Assembly: GCF_000379525.1 (NCBI RefSeq)
Contig: NZ_KB902501.1
Span: forward strand, 1-64,000
From: Lamprocystis purpurea DSM 4197
Lineage (GTDB): Bacteria; Pseudomonadota; Gammaproteobacteria; Chromatiales; Chromatiaceae
Reading direction: 5' to 3'
Length of the DNA: 64,000 nt
Under the pieces are notes generated by a model that worked only from the letters and a program-made list of their open reading frames with translations, was not told the origin of the DNA and searched no databases. Position numbers and translations under genes: made by a program. This document shows positions 39,947 through 47,441 of the stretch, in pieces. How positions within the stretch are numbered: position 1 is the first letter of the stretch; each line of letters starts with the position of its first letter.

Positions 39947-40408
39947 CTAGTCCAGCAAGACAAATTCTGGAACGATGTCGTAACGCCCCCGCAACTCGTC
40001 GATGCCCCCAAGGCGAGGCTCCAGCACGGCGAGATCACCTTCCAGCACCACGGTCGCCACGACCGGAGTCCAATCCCAAGTTTCCCGAACCGCTTTCATG
40101 CGGGCCAACACCACAGCATCAAGCCGCTCGCTGTGATGCACCACCAGCACCACATTTTTTGCCCCTCGATTTAGCGGCAAATGCTTCAAGTCATGCCATG
40201 CCTGGGCGGCTCGTTGCGCTGCCGCGCCCTGGTTTGGCAGTTCGACGCCAATGCCCTGTAGCCAAGCCCTGATCAGGGCCCCCATGCGGCCACCCTCCGG
40301 CGCATCGGCATGTAGCACCAGGATGTCGTCGCGCACCGGCAACAATGGCCACCGACGCGTACAGAGAATGGTTTTTTGCAGAAAAACCGAAGTCGTATCC
40401 CACCCCAC
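39947..40408 (-). CDS. Phage hypothetical protein, repressor-proximal
   Basis: 153 residues (MGWDTTSVFLQKTILCTRRWPLLPVRDDILVLHADAPEGG). Alpha/beta pattern with NVVLVVHHSERLDAVVLARMKAV and VVATVVLEGDLAVLE; no catalytic motif I recognise. It lies immediately downstream of the repressor in the same direction, so it is probably expressed in the lysogen and could contribute to lysogenic maintenance or defence. Confidence 0.55.
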   Translation of the reverse strand: MGWDTTSVFLQKTILCTRRWPLLPVRDDILVLHADAPEGGRMGALIRAWLQGIGVELPNQGAAAQRAAQAWHDLKHLPLNRGAKNVVLVVHHSERLDAVVLARMKAVRETWDWTPVVATVVLEGDLAVLEPRLGGIDELRGRYDIVPEFVLLD

Positions 40409-40422
40409 CGCCTCACCTCCAG

Positions 40423-40439
40423 TGTCTGATTAGCAGACA
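40423..40439. promoter_or_regulatory. Putative operator, TGTCTG palindrome
   Basis: TGTCTGATTAGCAGACA: perfect 6-bp arms around five bases. It overlaps the last codons of the repressor gene and lies ahead of the 153-codon gene. The same TGTCTGA half-site is repeated in the repressor-Ner intergenic region, so it may be a third repressor site. Confidence 0.5.
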
Positions 40440-40774
40440 GTTTTTGACAACAAAATGCTGCGTAAGCGCTCGGCTGTTGCGACTATTTTCCCTAAATCGT
40501 CTACGAGCGACGCAGGATCGATTAACGCCGAGCACGCAATGGATTGGCCGCGAGACATATCACCGACACCGGTGATCACCCAGTCCGCGCTTAGCGAGGT
40601 ACTTGCAACCACGCTCGCCAAAAAGTTGAAAGAAGGTTCGTTCGCTCCGGTCTCGACATTCGCTAAGTAGCTCCGGCTAACACCTACGTCTCGCGCGAAG
40701 TCCACCTGACTCTTGCCCGTACTCTTTCTGTAGTGGGCAATACGGCGCCCGAAATCAGTCTGAATGTCAGACAT
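40430..40774 (-). CDS. Prophage repressor, XRE-family helix-turn-helix
   Basis: 114 residues. HTH at about 8-60: RRIAHYRKSTGKSQVDFARDVGVSRSYLANVETGANEPSFNFL, a typical XRE/cI-type DNA-binding domain. The C-terminus (SLVDDLGKIVATAERLRSILL) is a short helix, probably for dimerisation; there is no peptidase domain, so it is not expected to self-cleave. It is divergent from the Ner-like gene across a 61-bp region with symmetrical operators, the arrangement of the lysis-lysogeny switch. Confidence 0.85.
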   Translation of the reverse strand: MSDIQTDFGRRIAHYRKSTGKSQVDFARDVGVSRSYLANVETGANEPSFNFLASVVASTSLSADWVITGVGDMSRGQSIACSALIDPASLVDDLGKIVATAERLRSILLSKTVC

Positions 40775-40835
40775 TTCTCTTGCCTCTGTCTGAAATACGG
40801 ACTAACATGTCCGCAAGTCAGACAGAGTAACTAGC
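40775..40835. promoter_or_regulatory. Divergent promoter/operator region of the lysis-lysogeny switch
   Basis: Contains a perfect 10-bp inverted repeat: CTCTGTCTGA at 40784-40793 and TCAGACAGAG at 40818-40827. Between them lies CGGAC (40798-40802) and GTCCG (40809-40813). The whole block is symmetrical about 40805.5. The repressor start codon itself lies in another TGTCTGACA. The likely proteins bound are the repressor and the Ner-like protein. Confidence 0.68.
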
Positions 40836-41084
40836 TTGAACGCATCACTCAAATTTCGTCTTGCCCTGCTTTCCAGAGGGCACACCCTCTCTAGCTGGGC
40901 CCGGGCCAACGGGTACTCACCAGGCACGGTCCAACGCGTGATGTGGCGGGTTTTCAACGAGTCTTCCGCCACTGGTCGAGGGGTCTTGAGCTACCGAATC
41001 ATCGCCGACCTGACGCGGGATCTGGAGATAACCATTGTCCCCGGCATCCCGCCAAGTCCATTCCCTGGCCGCCAAGCGGCCTAA
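40836..41084 (+). CDS. Ner-like DNA-binding protein
   Basis: 82 residues. LALLSRGHTLSSWARANGYSPGTVQRVMWRVFN is a helix-turn-helix resembling Ner/Nlp and the small Cro-like proteins at the start of Mu-type early operons (..GhtLtsWAranGy...tV...). First rightward gene, opposite to the repressor. It probably represses both divergent promoters during lytic growth. Confidence 0.72.
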   Translation: MNASLKFRLALLSRGHTLSSWARANGYSPGTVQRVMWRVFNESSATGRGVLSYRIIADLTRDLEITIVPGIPPSPFPGRQAA

Positions 41085-41104
41085 CCACCACCCTGGAGCA
41101 ATCC

Positions 41105-41878
41105 ATGTCTCAGTCTGCGTCCTCTGTTGTCCTGTTCGAGTTCCACACACATCAACTGCGCGTCATCCCGACCGAGGACGGCGGCTCATTCTGGGTCGTC
41201 GCCAAGGATGTAGCCGATATCCTCGGACTCACCACGGCAAAGGATGTTTGCCGCATCGTCCCCGAGCACCACAAGGGTAGGCACTCAGTGCCTACCCTTG
41301 GCGGTAGTCAAGAAATGCTGTGCCTGGACGAGGCCGGGCTGTATCGGGCCGTCCTGCGCAGTGACAAGCTCGAAGCGGAGCCTTTTATGGAGTGGGTCAC
41401 CGCCGAAGTCCTCCCCCAAATCCGCCGCACCGGCAGCTACCAGGGCCAGACCAGTAAAGCCGATCTGGAAGCCATCGCAGACCGCGCCAACACCCTCATC
41501 GCTCAGGCCGAGCGGCGCGAGGCGGCTGCAAAGCGCGCCAAGCGCGAGGCCAAGACCGCCTGGCTGCACGCCGTCGAGCGCGACCAAGAACTCAGCAACG
41601 CCCGCGCCGAAAGCGCCCGGCTCGCCGCCTGCCTGAGCGCCGCGCAGGCGCTCGCCCTCGACGGCCATGCCCACCTGTCCAGCGTCCTGCACTTCGCCCG
41701 CAAGGATCTCGACGCCAACCAGATCCATCGTTTGACCGACCTCCCCGAGCCCCTCGTCGCCGACCTGCTGGCCCGCGCCGAAGCCGCCGGCTTCTGCCCC
41801 AGCCTCAGCCAGGAACATCACGACATGGTGACCCTCGTGCGCAACGGCCTGGTCACCCTCGACCCCTTCGCCCACTGA
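41105..41878 (+). CDS. BRO-N domain antirepressor-like protein, long paralogue
   Basis: 257 residues. BRO-N domain at about 8-105: FEFHTHQLRVIPTEDGGSFWVVAKDVADILGL, then EMLCLDEAGLYRAVLRSDK and EPFMEWVTAEVLPQIRRTGSY. A long Ala/Arg/Glu coiled coil (about 115-190) and a C-terminal helical domain follow. BRO-N proteins of phages bind DNA and often act as antirepressors. A shorter paralogue lies 24 bp downstream; the sequences before both start codons (ACCACC..GAGCAATCC) are also similar. Confidence 0.85.
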   Translation: MSQSASSVVLFEFHTHQLRVIPTEDGGSFWVVAKDVADILGLTTAKDVCRIVPEHHKGRHSVPTLGGSQEMLCLDEAGLYRAVLRSDKLEAEPFMEWVTAEVLPQIRRTGSYQGQTSKADLEAIADRANTLIAQAERREAAAKRAKREAKTAWLHAVERDQELSNARAESARLAACLSAAQALALDGHAHLSSVLHFARKDLDANQIHRLTDLPEPLVADLLARAEAAGFCPSLSQEHHDMVTLVRNGLVTLDPFAH

Positions 41879-41902
41879 GCCACCACCACCCCGGAGCAAT
41901 CC

Positions 41903-42439
41903 ATGTCTCAGTCCCCGTCCCCTGTTCGTTTGTTCGAGTTCCACACGCATCAACTGCGCGTACTCCCGATCATGGATGACCCGTCATTCTGGTTTGTCGC
42001 TAAGGACATCGCCGACATCCTCGGCCATGCCACAGCGAACGCCGCCTGTCGCGCAGTGCCTGCAATTCACCAGCGCACTTTCTTGGTGCCCACCCGTGGT
42101 GGACCGCAGGAAATGCTGTGCCTGGACGAAGCGGGGCTGTATCGGGCCGTCCTGCGCAGTGACAAGCCCGAAGCGGAGCCCTTCATGGAGTGGGTCACCG
42201 CCCTGCTGCACCAGATGGCCGCGGCCGGCATCGACATCGCTTCCTGCCACGCGCTGACTCAGGAGGCCACCGAACCCCAGACCTGCGGCAACTGCGAGCA
42301 CTTCGATGATGATGAGGGCGATTGCGTCGCCCTGGGGGGTCAGTACCTGCCGATGTGGCTCAACCGGCTGACCAGCATCGAACCCATGGACGACGACGCC
42401 GCGGCGGATGAATGCGCGACCTGGGGCCCTCGCGACTAG
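41903..42439 (+). CDS. BRO-N domain protein, short paralogue with Cys-rich C-terminus
   Basis: 178 residues. Residues 1-100 are closely similar to the BRO-N domain just upstream (shared FEFHTHQLRV, EMLCLDEAGLYRAVLRSDK, EPFMEWVTA). Instead of the coiled coil it continues with LLHQMAAAGIDIASCHALTQ and a putative zinc-binding module, CGNCEHFDDDEGDC. It looks like a tandem duplication in which the C-terminus was replaced. The role may be DNA binding with a different partner. Confidence 0.8.
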   Translation: MSQSPSPVRLFEFHTHQLRVLPIMDDPSFWFVAKDIADILGHATANAACRAVPAIHQRTFLVPTRGGPQEMLCLDEAGLYRAVLRSDKPEAEPFMEWVTALLHQMAAAGIDIASCHALTQEATEPQTCGNCEHFDDDEGDCVALGGQYLPMWLNRLTSIEPMDDDAAADECATWGPRD

Positions 42440-42492
42440 ACCTGCCACCCGGCAACCACCCACTAACCCACCGCACCACCGGAACCACCCCC

Positions 42493-42765
42493 ATGCGCCA
42501 GATCCCCGCTCCCACCCCCGCCGCCCCGCTGTCGCCCGCCGCGGCCGACTGCCTCATGGCCTGCATCGCCCTCTCACGCGCCGGCTGCACCCTGCTGGCC
42601 GCGCACTGTCACGACCAGCGCCCGGTCATCGTCGTCGACCGCCGCCCGGCCGCGCTCACCTTGCAGCCCGGCACCCTGCGGCTGGACGCCCACAGTGCCG
42701 ACTATCACGCCGCCTTCGGCCCGGTGCAGATCGCCTGGACCGAGCCGCGCCGAGGTGCCGCATGA
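42493..42765 (+). CDS. Early-region hypothetical protein
   Basis: 90 residues from ATG 42493 (MRQIPAPTPAAPLSPAAADCLMACIALSRAGC). Beta-containing second half (RPVIVVDRRPAALTLQPGTLRL). Its stop overlaps the next start (ATGA), so translation is coupled. Similar short proteins occur in early operons of Mu-like phages; no function known. Confidence 0.6.
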   Translation: MRQIPAPTPAAPLSPAAADCLMACIALSRAGCTLLAAHCHDQRPVIVVDRRPAALTLQPGTLRLDAHSADYHAAFGPVQIAWTEPRRGAA

Positions 42766-43259
42766 ACCGCATGCCCCGCTGGACCCCGCAAGAAGACGCC
42801 GTGCTCATCGCCCTGTCTGCCGGTGCGCCGCTCACCGAGCGCACCGCCAAGACGGCCATGCTCGCCGCCGGCTACGACCGCACCGGCAAGGCGATCATGG
42901 CGCGGGCACGTCAGATCAACATCCCAACGAAGAGCAGCGGGGACCCTTGGACCCCGGCCGAAGACGCCCTCTTGCGGGCCGTGCTGGCCACCGGCGCATC
43001 GCCCTTCGGCCCGGCCATCGTCGCCGCCCTGGCCGCGGCCGGCGTCCACCGGACCATCAAAGCGATCGGCGCGCGCTACTACCGCCTGGCATGGATGGAT
43101 GCGCATGGGCAGCCAACGCGGCCGGCCCGCCCCGCGCCCGCCGCTCCCGCCCAGCCGCCCAGCCGTGCCGCCACGCTCGCCCGCGACTTCCGCCTGATCA
43201 CCGCGGTCATCAACCGGGTCTTTGTGCCCCAAGTGCACACCGGGGAGGCCGCGGCATGA
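42762..43259 (+). CDS. SANT/Myb-like DNA-binding protein
   Basis: 165 residues from ATG 42762. Two repeated helical units with conserved Trp and acidic residues: RWTPQEDAVLIALSAGAPLTE and PWTPAEDALLRAVLATGASPF, each followed by a basic helix containing GKAIMARARQ or IKAIGARYYRLAW. This resembles SANT/Myb-type tandem DNA-binding repeats. C-terminus is Pro/Ala-rich. Overlaps both neighbours by 4 bp. May regulate early or replication genes. Confidence 0.68.
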   Translation: MNRMPRWTPQEDAVLIALSAGAPLTERTAKTAMLAAGYDRTGKAIMARARQINIPTKSSGDPWTPAEDALLRAVLATGASPFGPAIVAALAAAGVHRTIKAIGARYYRLAWMDAHGQPTRPARPAPAAPAQPPSRAATLARDFRLITAVINRVFVPQVHTGEAAA

Positions 43260-43384
43260 GCGCCACCCTTTGGCTGCTGCTGAGCCTCGCGCCGCTGGCC
43301 CTGGCGTTGTTCATCCTCACCCGCGCCCGTCACGCGGTGCGCGCCGATCAGGATGAACATCGCCACCTGCGGGGGATCGGCTGA
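43256..43384 (+). CDS. Very small membrane protein (42 aa)
   Basis: MSATLWLLLSLAPLALALFI... : a short N-terminus, one transmembrane segment (about 3-22), then a charged tail (TRARHAVRADQDEHRHLRGIG). The start overlaps the previous stop (ATGA) and its own stop overlaps the following start, so coupled translation supports it. Could be a membrane regulator or accessory lysis protein; no evidence decides. Confidence 0.6.
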   Translation: MSATLWLLLSLAPLALALFILTRARHAVRADQDEHRHLRGIG

Positions 43385-44007
43385 TGGCGCCCCTCATTGG
43401 CACCTGTCCGCGCTGTCACGGCGCCGCCCCCATCGGCGCCTTCCTGACCCACGACGGCGCGCGCACTGCCTGGGACCTGCTGGTCGCGCGCCTCGCCGCG
43501 CACCCGGCGCTGCTCACCCGCGTGCTGCCCTACCTGGACCTGCACGCGCCCGTAGAGCACACCATGCACTGGCCCAAGGCCGCGCGCCTGATCGGGGAAC
43601 TGGTCGACCTCATCCTCGCCCCCACCGTGCGCGGTCCGGCCGGCCCGCTGCCGATTACCCCCGCGCACTGGGCCTTAGCCATGGACGCCGCGGCCGACGC
43701 GCACCAAGCCGGCACCCTGCGCGTGCCGTTGCCCGATGGCTTCGGCTGGCTCAAGACGGTGGCCGCCGCCAAGGCCGCGGACCCGGCCGCCGCGCTCGCG
43801 CTGGCCGCCCTGGCCGCCGCCACACCAGCACCCGGCGCCATGCCGCCGCCCGCGCCCGTGGCCGACCTGCGCGAGTTGCGCGCCGACCTCGCCGCCCTGC
43901 GCCAACTGGAGCGCTACAACCCCAACACCCACACCGCGGCCATTGCCGATCTGGAGACGCGCATCGCCGCACTCACCAAGACCCTGTGGGGCGAGGCCGC
44001 GCCATGA
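43384..44007 (+). CDS. Early-region hypothetical protein
   Basis: 207 residues. Starts with a possible zinc-binding pair (TCPRCHGAAPIGAFLTHDG), then helical Ala-rich sequence and a C-terminal helical region (DLRELRADLAALRQLERYNPNTHTAAIADLETRIAALTKTLWGE). No family recognised. Overlaps the next gene by 4 bp. Confidence 0.6.
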   Translation: MAPLIGTCPRCHGAAPIGAFLTHDGARTAWDLLVARLAAHPALLTRVLPYLDLHAPVEHTMHWPKAARLIGELVDLILAPTVRGPAGPLPITPAHWALAMDAAADAHQAGTLRVPLPDGFGWLKTVAAAKAADPAAALALAALAAATPAPGAMPPPAPVADLRELRADLAALRQLERYNPNTHTAAIADLETRIAALTKTLWGEAAP

Positions 44008-44288
44008 CGACCATTGATGACCTGATCCGCCTGGCCGGCATCGCCATCGGCTGCGAAGGCTTTGGCGCCGGCCTCACGCTGATCATCCCGCCGGACTGCC
44101 GCGCCGTGCCCGGCTTCCCGCTCGGCCAAGTGCTGACCGAGACCAGCGCCGGCACGCACGTCCGCTATCCCGCGCGGCACCTGGTGGCCTGGTGCGCCGC
44201 GCATCACGACCCGGCGGACCGCACCGCGGCCGTCTTTCACGAACCCCTCAGCCTGAGCCTGAGCATGAGCATGAGCAGTTGCCTATGA
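44004..44288 (+). CDS. Early-region hypothetical protein
   Basis: 94 residues (MTTIDDLIRLAGIAIGCEGFGAGLTLIIPPDCRAVPGFPLG). Compact alpha/beta, ending in a low-complexity SLSLSMSMSS tail encoded by a short CTGAGCATGAGC-type tandem repeat (about 44250-44277). No family recognised; tightly overlapped on both sides. Confidence 0.55.
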   Translation: MTTIDDLIRLAGIAIGCEGFGAGLTLIIPPDCRAVPGFPLGQVLTETSAGTHVRYPARHLVAWCAAHHDPADRTAAVFHEPLSLSLSMSMSSCL

Positions 44289-44497
44289 CCACGTTTCTCC
44301 CCTCGGCGCAGTGGCGCCGCCGCTCCCTGGCCCAGGAACTGGCCAGCGTCAATCACGCGCTGCGCCAACTGGCCCGGGCGGTGCGCGCCCGGCCCGACCT
44401 GGCGGCGCTGGTGACCCCGGTCGCCACCCATGCCGCGCACACCGTTGACCATCACACCCGCTGCTTGAGCAGCCTTGAGGAAACGCACTATGTCTGA
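44285..44497 (+). CDS. Early-region small protein
   Basis: 70 residues from ATG 44285 (MTTFLPSAQWRRRSLAQELASVNHALRQLARAVRARPDLAAL). Basic and helical with several His. Overlaps the preceding gene by 4 bp and the following one by 8 bp. No family recognised. Confidence 0.55.
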   Translation: MTTFLPSAQWRRRSLAQELASVNHALRQLARAVRARPDLAALVTPVATHAAHTVDHHTRCLSSLEETHYV

Positions 44498-45161
44498 CCA
44501 GAACCCCGTCCAGCCCCTGGCCGCCATCCCCGCCGGCTACCTCGCCGACGCGCAAGATCGCCTGGTGTTCGAGGGCAACATCCCCGATGCCGAGCGCCTG
44601 CGCAATGCGCTGGTCACCGACCTCATCGCCCAGGTGCGCACCGCCCATGCCGACCTGGCCGCGCTCAAGGCGCAGTTGCTCAGCCGGGTGGCCGAGCATG
44701 TCGCCCTGGTCGCCAGCGACTACAACGTCGACATCACCGGCACCAGCGGCAACTGCGTACTGATCAGTTACAACGGCCGCGCCAAGATCGAGCGCATCAG
44801 CGCCGACCGCATCGTGGTCGGTGAGCAGATCCACGCCGCCGAGGCCCTGGTGCGTGAGTACCTGGCCGATGCGACGCGCGAAGCCGGCCCGGCCTTGGTC
44901 GCCATCGTCGACCGTGCCTTCCGTCGCAACGTCAAGACCGGCCAACTCAACGTCGCCCGGTTGCTGGACTTCGTCGCCGTCAAGATCGACGACCAGCGCT
45001 GGAAGAACGCCCAGCAAGCCATCCGCGACTCACTCCAGGCCCAGGGCAGCACCACCTACTTCCGCGCCTACGAGCGGGCCGACGCCACCCAACCCTGGCA
45101 GCAAGTGCCGCTCGACTTCTCGATCATCAGTCCGGCCGCCCCGGAGGCTCCCCATGCCTAA
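44490..45161 (+). CDS. DUF3164 family protein
   Basis: 223 residues from ATG 44490 (MSDQNPVQPLAAIPAGYLADAQDRLV). DLAALKAQLLSRVAEHVALVASDYNVDITGTSGNCVLISYNGRAKIERISADRIVVGEQIHAAEALV matches DUF3164, found in early operons of Mu-like phages (family start ..d..G.lvp...v......d..V..l......l...k......). Function unknown; genomic position beside transposition genes suggests a role in replication or DNA handling. Confidence 0.75.
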   Translation: MSDQNPVQPLAAIPAGYLADAQDRLVFEGNIPDAERLRNALVTDLIAQVRTAHADLAALKAQLLSRVAEHVALVASDYNVDITGTSGNCVLISYNGRAKIERISADRIVVGEQIHAAEALVREYLADATREAGPALVAIVDRAFRRNVKTGQLNVARLLDFVAVKIDDQRWKNAQQAIRDSLQAQGSTTYFRAYERADATQPWQQVPLDFSIISPAAPEAPHA

Positions 45162-45438
45162 CCTCTGCCTGCTGCCGAACGTGGACTTCCTGCACCACGG
45201 CCCCAGCCCGGTCGATCAGCCATTCCGCGACTACCGGCCGCGCTATCCGGCCGGTTTCTCGCTGCGCGACTTGGCGCCGCTGCCCGACGCCACCCTCAAA
45301 GCGCAGCCGGCCACCGGGGGCGCTGCCACCCAACTGCCGCCCGGCGCCCACTCGCGCGACTGGGGCAAATCGGACGACATCCGCCACACCAACAACGCGC
45401 TGTTCCGTCGCCCGGAGACCACCGATGGCAACCCCTAA
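45154..45438 (+). CDS. Early-region hypothetical protein
   Basis: 94 residues (MPNLCLLPNVDFLHHGPSPVDQPFRDYRPRYPAGFSLRDL). Pro/Arg-rich with a polar C-terminus. Overlaps both the DUF3164 gene and the HU-like gene, so it is translationally coupled. No family recognised. Confidence 0.5.
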   Translation: MPNLCLLPNVDFLHHGPSPVDQPFRDYRPRYPAGFSLRDLAPLPDATLKAQPATGGAATQLPPGAHSRDWGKSDDIRHTNNALFRRPETTDGNP

Positions 45439-45748
45439 GGCCCCCATGCTCGGCTACACCGAACTCGTCGAACAACTCGCCGAGATCACCCAAACCCCGC
45501 GCACCCGCGTGCACCTGATCCTGGACGCCCTGGCGCTGCTGGCCGGCGATGAACTCGGCCAGGGCCGCCGCGTGCGCATCAAGGGCCTCGGCATCCTGTC
45601 GGCGAAGGACACCCCGGCCCGCACTGGCCAGGGTCCGAACGGCCAGCCCTACAGCGTCCCGGCGCGTCGTCGCGTCGTGCTGCGCGCCGATCAGGCGTTG
45701 ACGCGGGCGGTTGAAGTCGTGGTGGAGACCCCGGAGGCCGCACCATGA
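45425..45748 (+). CDS. HU/IHF-like DNA-bending protein
   Basis: 107 residues. YTELVEQLAEITQTPRTRVHLILDALALLAGDELGQGRRVRIKGLGILSAKDTPARTGQGPNGQPYSVPARRRVVLRADQAL follows the HU fold: two helices, a beta-saddle and the arm RTGQGPNGQPYSVPARR (compare R.GRNP.TGe.i.ipa...v.Fk). Mu transposition needs HU to assemble the transpososome, so a phage-encoded copy is functionally sensible. Confidence 0.8.
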   Translation: MATPKAPMLGYTELVEQLAEITQTPRTRVHLILDALALLAGDELGQGRRVRIKGLGILSAKDTPARTGQGPNGQPYSVPARRRVVLRADQALTRAVEVVVETPEAAP

Positions 45749-45975
45749 CGGACGCCCCCCTGACGGCGTTCACCATCGGCGCCCGGCATGTCATGCGGCT
45801 GCTGGCCCAACGCGAAAGCCGCGTGCTGGTCGAGACCGACCCCGCGCTCCCCGGCGCCGCCCGCTGGCTCGACCAGTTGGACGCGTTCGACCGCGAACTC
45901 ATCGAAACCTATACCGGACTGGTCGCGCTCTATAAGGCAGACCTCCAGTCAGCGACCGCGCCGGAGGACCGCTGA
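45745..45975 (+). CDS. Early-region small protein
   Basis: 76 residues (MTDAPLTAFTIGARHVMRLLAQRESRVLVETDPALPGAARWLD). Acidic, helical. Overlaps the HU-like gene by 4 bp and the next gene by 1 bp. No family recognised. Confidence 0.55.
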   Translation: MTDAPLTAFTIGARHVMRLLAQRESRVLVETDPALPGAARWLDQLDAFDRELIETYTGLVALYKADLQSATAPEDR

Positions 45976-46289
45976 TGGCCACCGACACCCCCACCGACCT
46001 CGCGCCCCCCGCCCGCGACTACCAGAGCGAGCCGCAGCAAGTGGTGCTGACGCTCATCAGCGCCCTGCTCGACACCTGGCCCGAGCCGCAGACCCCGAGC
46101 ACCCTGGCCGCGCGCACCGGTTACAGCCGCGACCAGTGCTATCGGGGTCTCAAGAACCTGGCGCTTGCCCGCCAGGCCGATGAAAGCCCCGCCGGCTGGA
46201 CCATCGGCCCGGTCCTCACCACCGCGGCCGAGCGCATCCGCCAGCGCACCGCGGCCCTGTTGACCACCTATCTCGGGAGAGCCGCATGA
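45975..46289 (+). CDS. Small winged-helix protein
   Basis: 104 residues. QQVVLTLISALLDTWPEPQTPSTLAARTGYSRDQCYRGLKNLALARQADESPAGWTIGPVL is a winged helix-turn-helix with a beta-wing (DESPAGWTIGP). Such MarR/IclR-like HTH modules occur in early operons of transposable phages. Overlaps both neighbours by 1 and 4 bp. Confidence 0.65.
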   Translation: MATDTPTDLAPPARDYQSEPQQVVLTLISALLDTWPEPQTPSTLAARTGYSRDQCYRGLKNLALARQADESPAGWTIGPVLTTAAERIRQRTAALLTTYLGRAA

Positions 46290-47416
46290 GCATCACTCAG
46301 GCCGCCATCGACGCCGGCATCATCGACGGCGAGATCGTCGCCGGCAGCGCCGGAACCGCGTTGCCCGAAGGGCCGGCCCTGCGCACGCGCTATGTCGATC
46401 CGGAGAACCCCGCCAATGTCTACGACGGCGGCATCCTGCCGGAGTGGATGCGCACCAAGATGCAGGAGCAAGGGTATAACCCCAACGCCCCCGCCGATCG
46501 CGAGGCGTTCAAGGCCAACTATCTCAGCGGCCCCGTCCGCGGTCGGCGTCGCACCCCCCGCGAACCCCTGACCGATGCCGAGCGCACCCGCGCCGAAGAG
46601 GACGCCTCAATCGCCGAGATCGAGCGCACCGGCACCGCCCTGGTAACTGCCGGCCCCGGCACGGACTTGGTCCCCGCGGCCATGGACGGCGAATGGATCA
46701 GCCGCGAGGCGCAACTGGCCACCCTGGAGCGTGAGGCCGACGACGCCCGCGCTGCGATCGTCCATGCCCATTACGAATACGGGACCATCCTGCGCAAGTA
46801 CCGCGGCCTTTGCGACGCTGACGACCTCCGCTTCCGCGATTTCTTGGAGCGTCAAGGTCTGAGCCGCTCCACCGCCTATGGCTTGATCCAAGTGGCAGAT
46901 GCGGTCGATGAAAACCCCGCCTTGCGCCATTTGGCCGCCAACCAATACTGCAAGGTCCTCTCCCTCATCCAGGGCATCAGCGGCGATGATCTCGCCAAGG
47001 TCGTCGACGGCACCCACCCCACACTCACCCTCGACGAGGTGGAACTGATGCCGGTGCGCAAGCTCAAGGACGAACTGCGCCGCCGCAGGACCGACACCCA
47101 GCGCATCGTCGCCGAAGAGACCAAGACCCTGCGCAGCGAGAACGACGCCCTGCGCGACGACCTCGCTCAAGCCCATGCCGCGCTCGACGGCGATGTGGCC
47201 CAAGCCCGCAAAACCGCCCGCGCCCTGCGCGAAGCCGTCCAGACCCTGGCCGAGACCGCCGACCGCCTCATCGACCAGCTCGCCCCGCTGCCGAGCGGCG
47301 ATCTGCGCGGCCTGCGCCTGGATCTGGAATCCTGCATCAGCAGCGGCTCCATCCGCCTCAAGGACCTCTGGGCCAACTGGCAAGACCGCGTGCTCGACCT
47401 GGGCTTGGACGACTGA
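46286..47416 (+). CDS. ParB-like/DUF3102-like early protein
   Basis: 376 residues. N-terminal polar region, then an HTH-like central part (YGTILRKYRGLCDADDLRFRDFLERQGLSRSTAYGLIQVADAVDENPALRHLAANQYCKVLSLIQGI) resembling DUF3102-type proteins that carry a sterile-alpha or HTH-like module. A charged coiled coil follows (LKDELRRRRTDTQRIVAEETKTLRSENDALRDDLAQAHAAL). It lies directly before the transposase, so a DNA-binding auxiliary role in replication or transposition is plausible. Confidence 0.6.
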   Translation: MSITQAAIDAGIIDGEIVAGSAGTALPEGPALRTRYVDPENPANVYDGGILPEWMRTKMQEQGYNPNAPADREAFKANYLSGPVRGRRRTPREPLTDAERTRAEEDASIAEIERTGTALVTAGPGTDLVPAAMDGEWISREAQLATLEREADDARAAIVHAHYEYGTILRKYRGLCDADDLRFRDFLERQGLSRSTAYGLIQVADAVDENPALRHLAANQYCKVLSLIQGISGDDLAKVVDGTHPTLTLDEVELMPVRKLKDELRRRRTDTQRIVAEETKTLRSENDALRDDLAQAHAALDGDVAQARKTARALREAVQTLAETADRLIDQLAPLPSGDLRGLRLDLESCISSGSIRLKDLWANWQDRVLDLGLDD

Positions 47417-47441
47417 CCTGGAACCTCGCGGAGCAGCAGCA

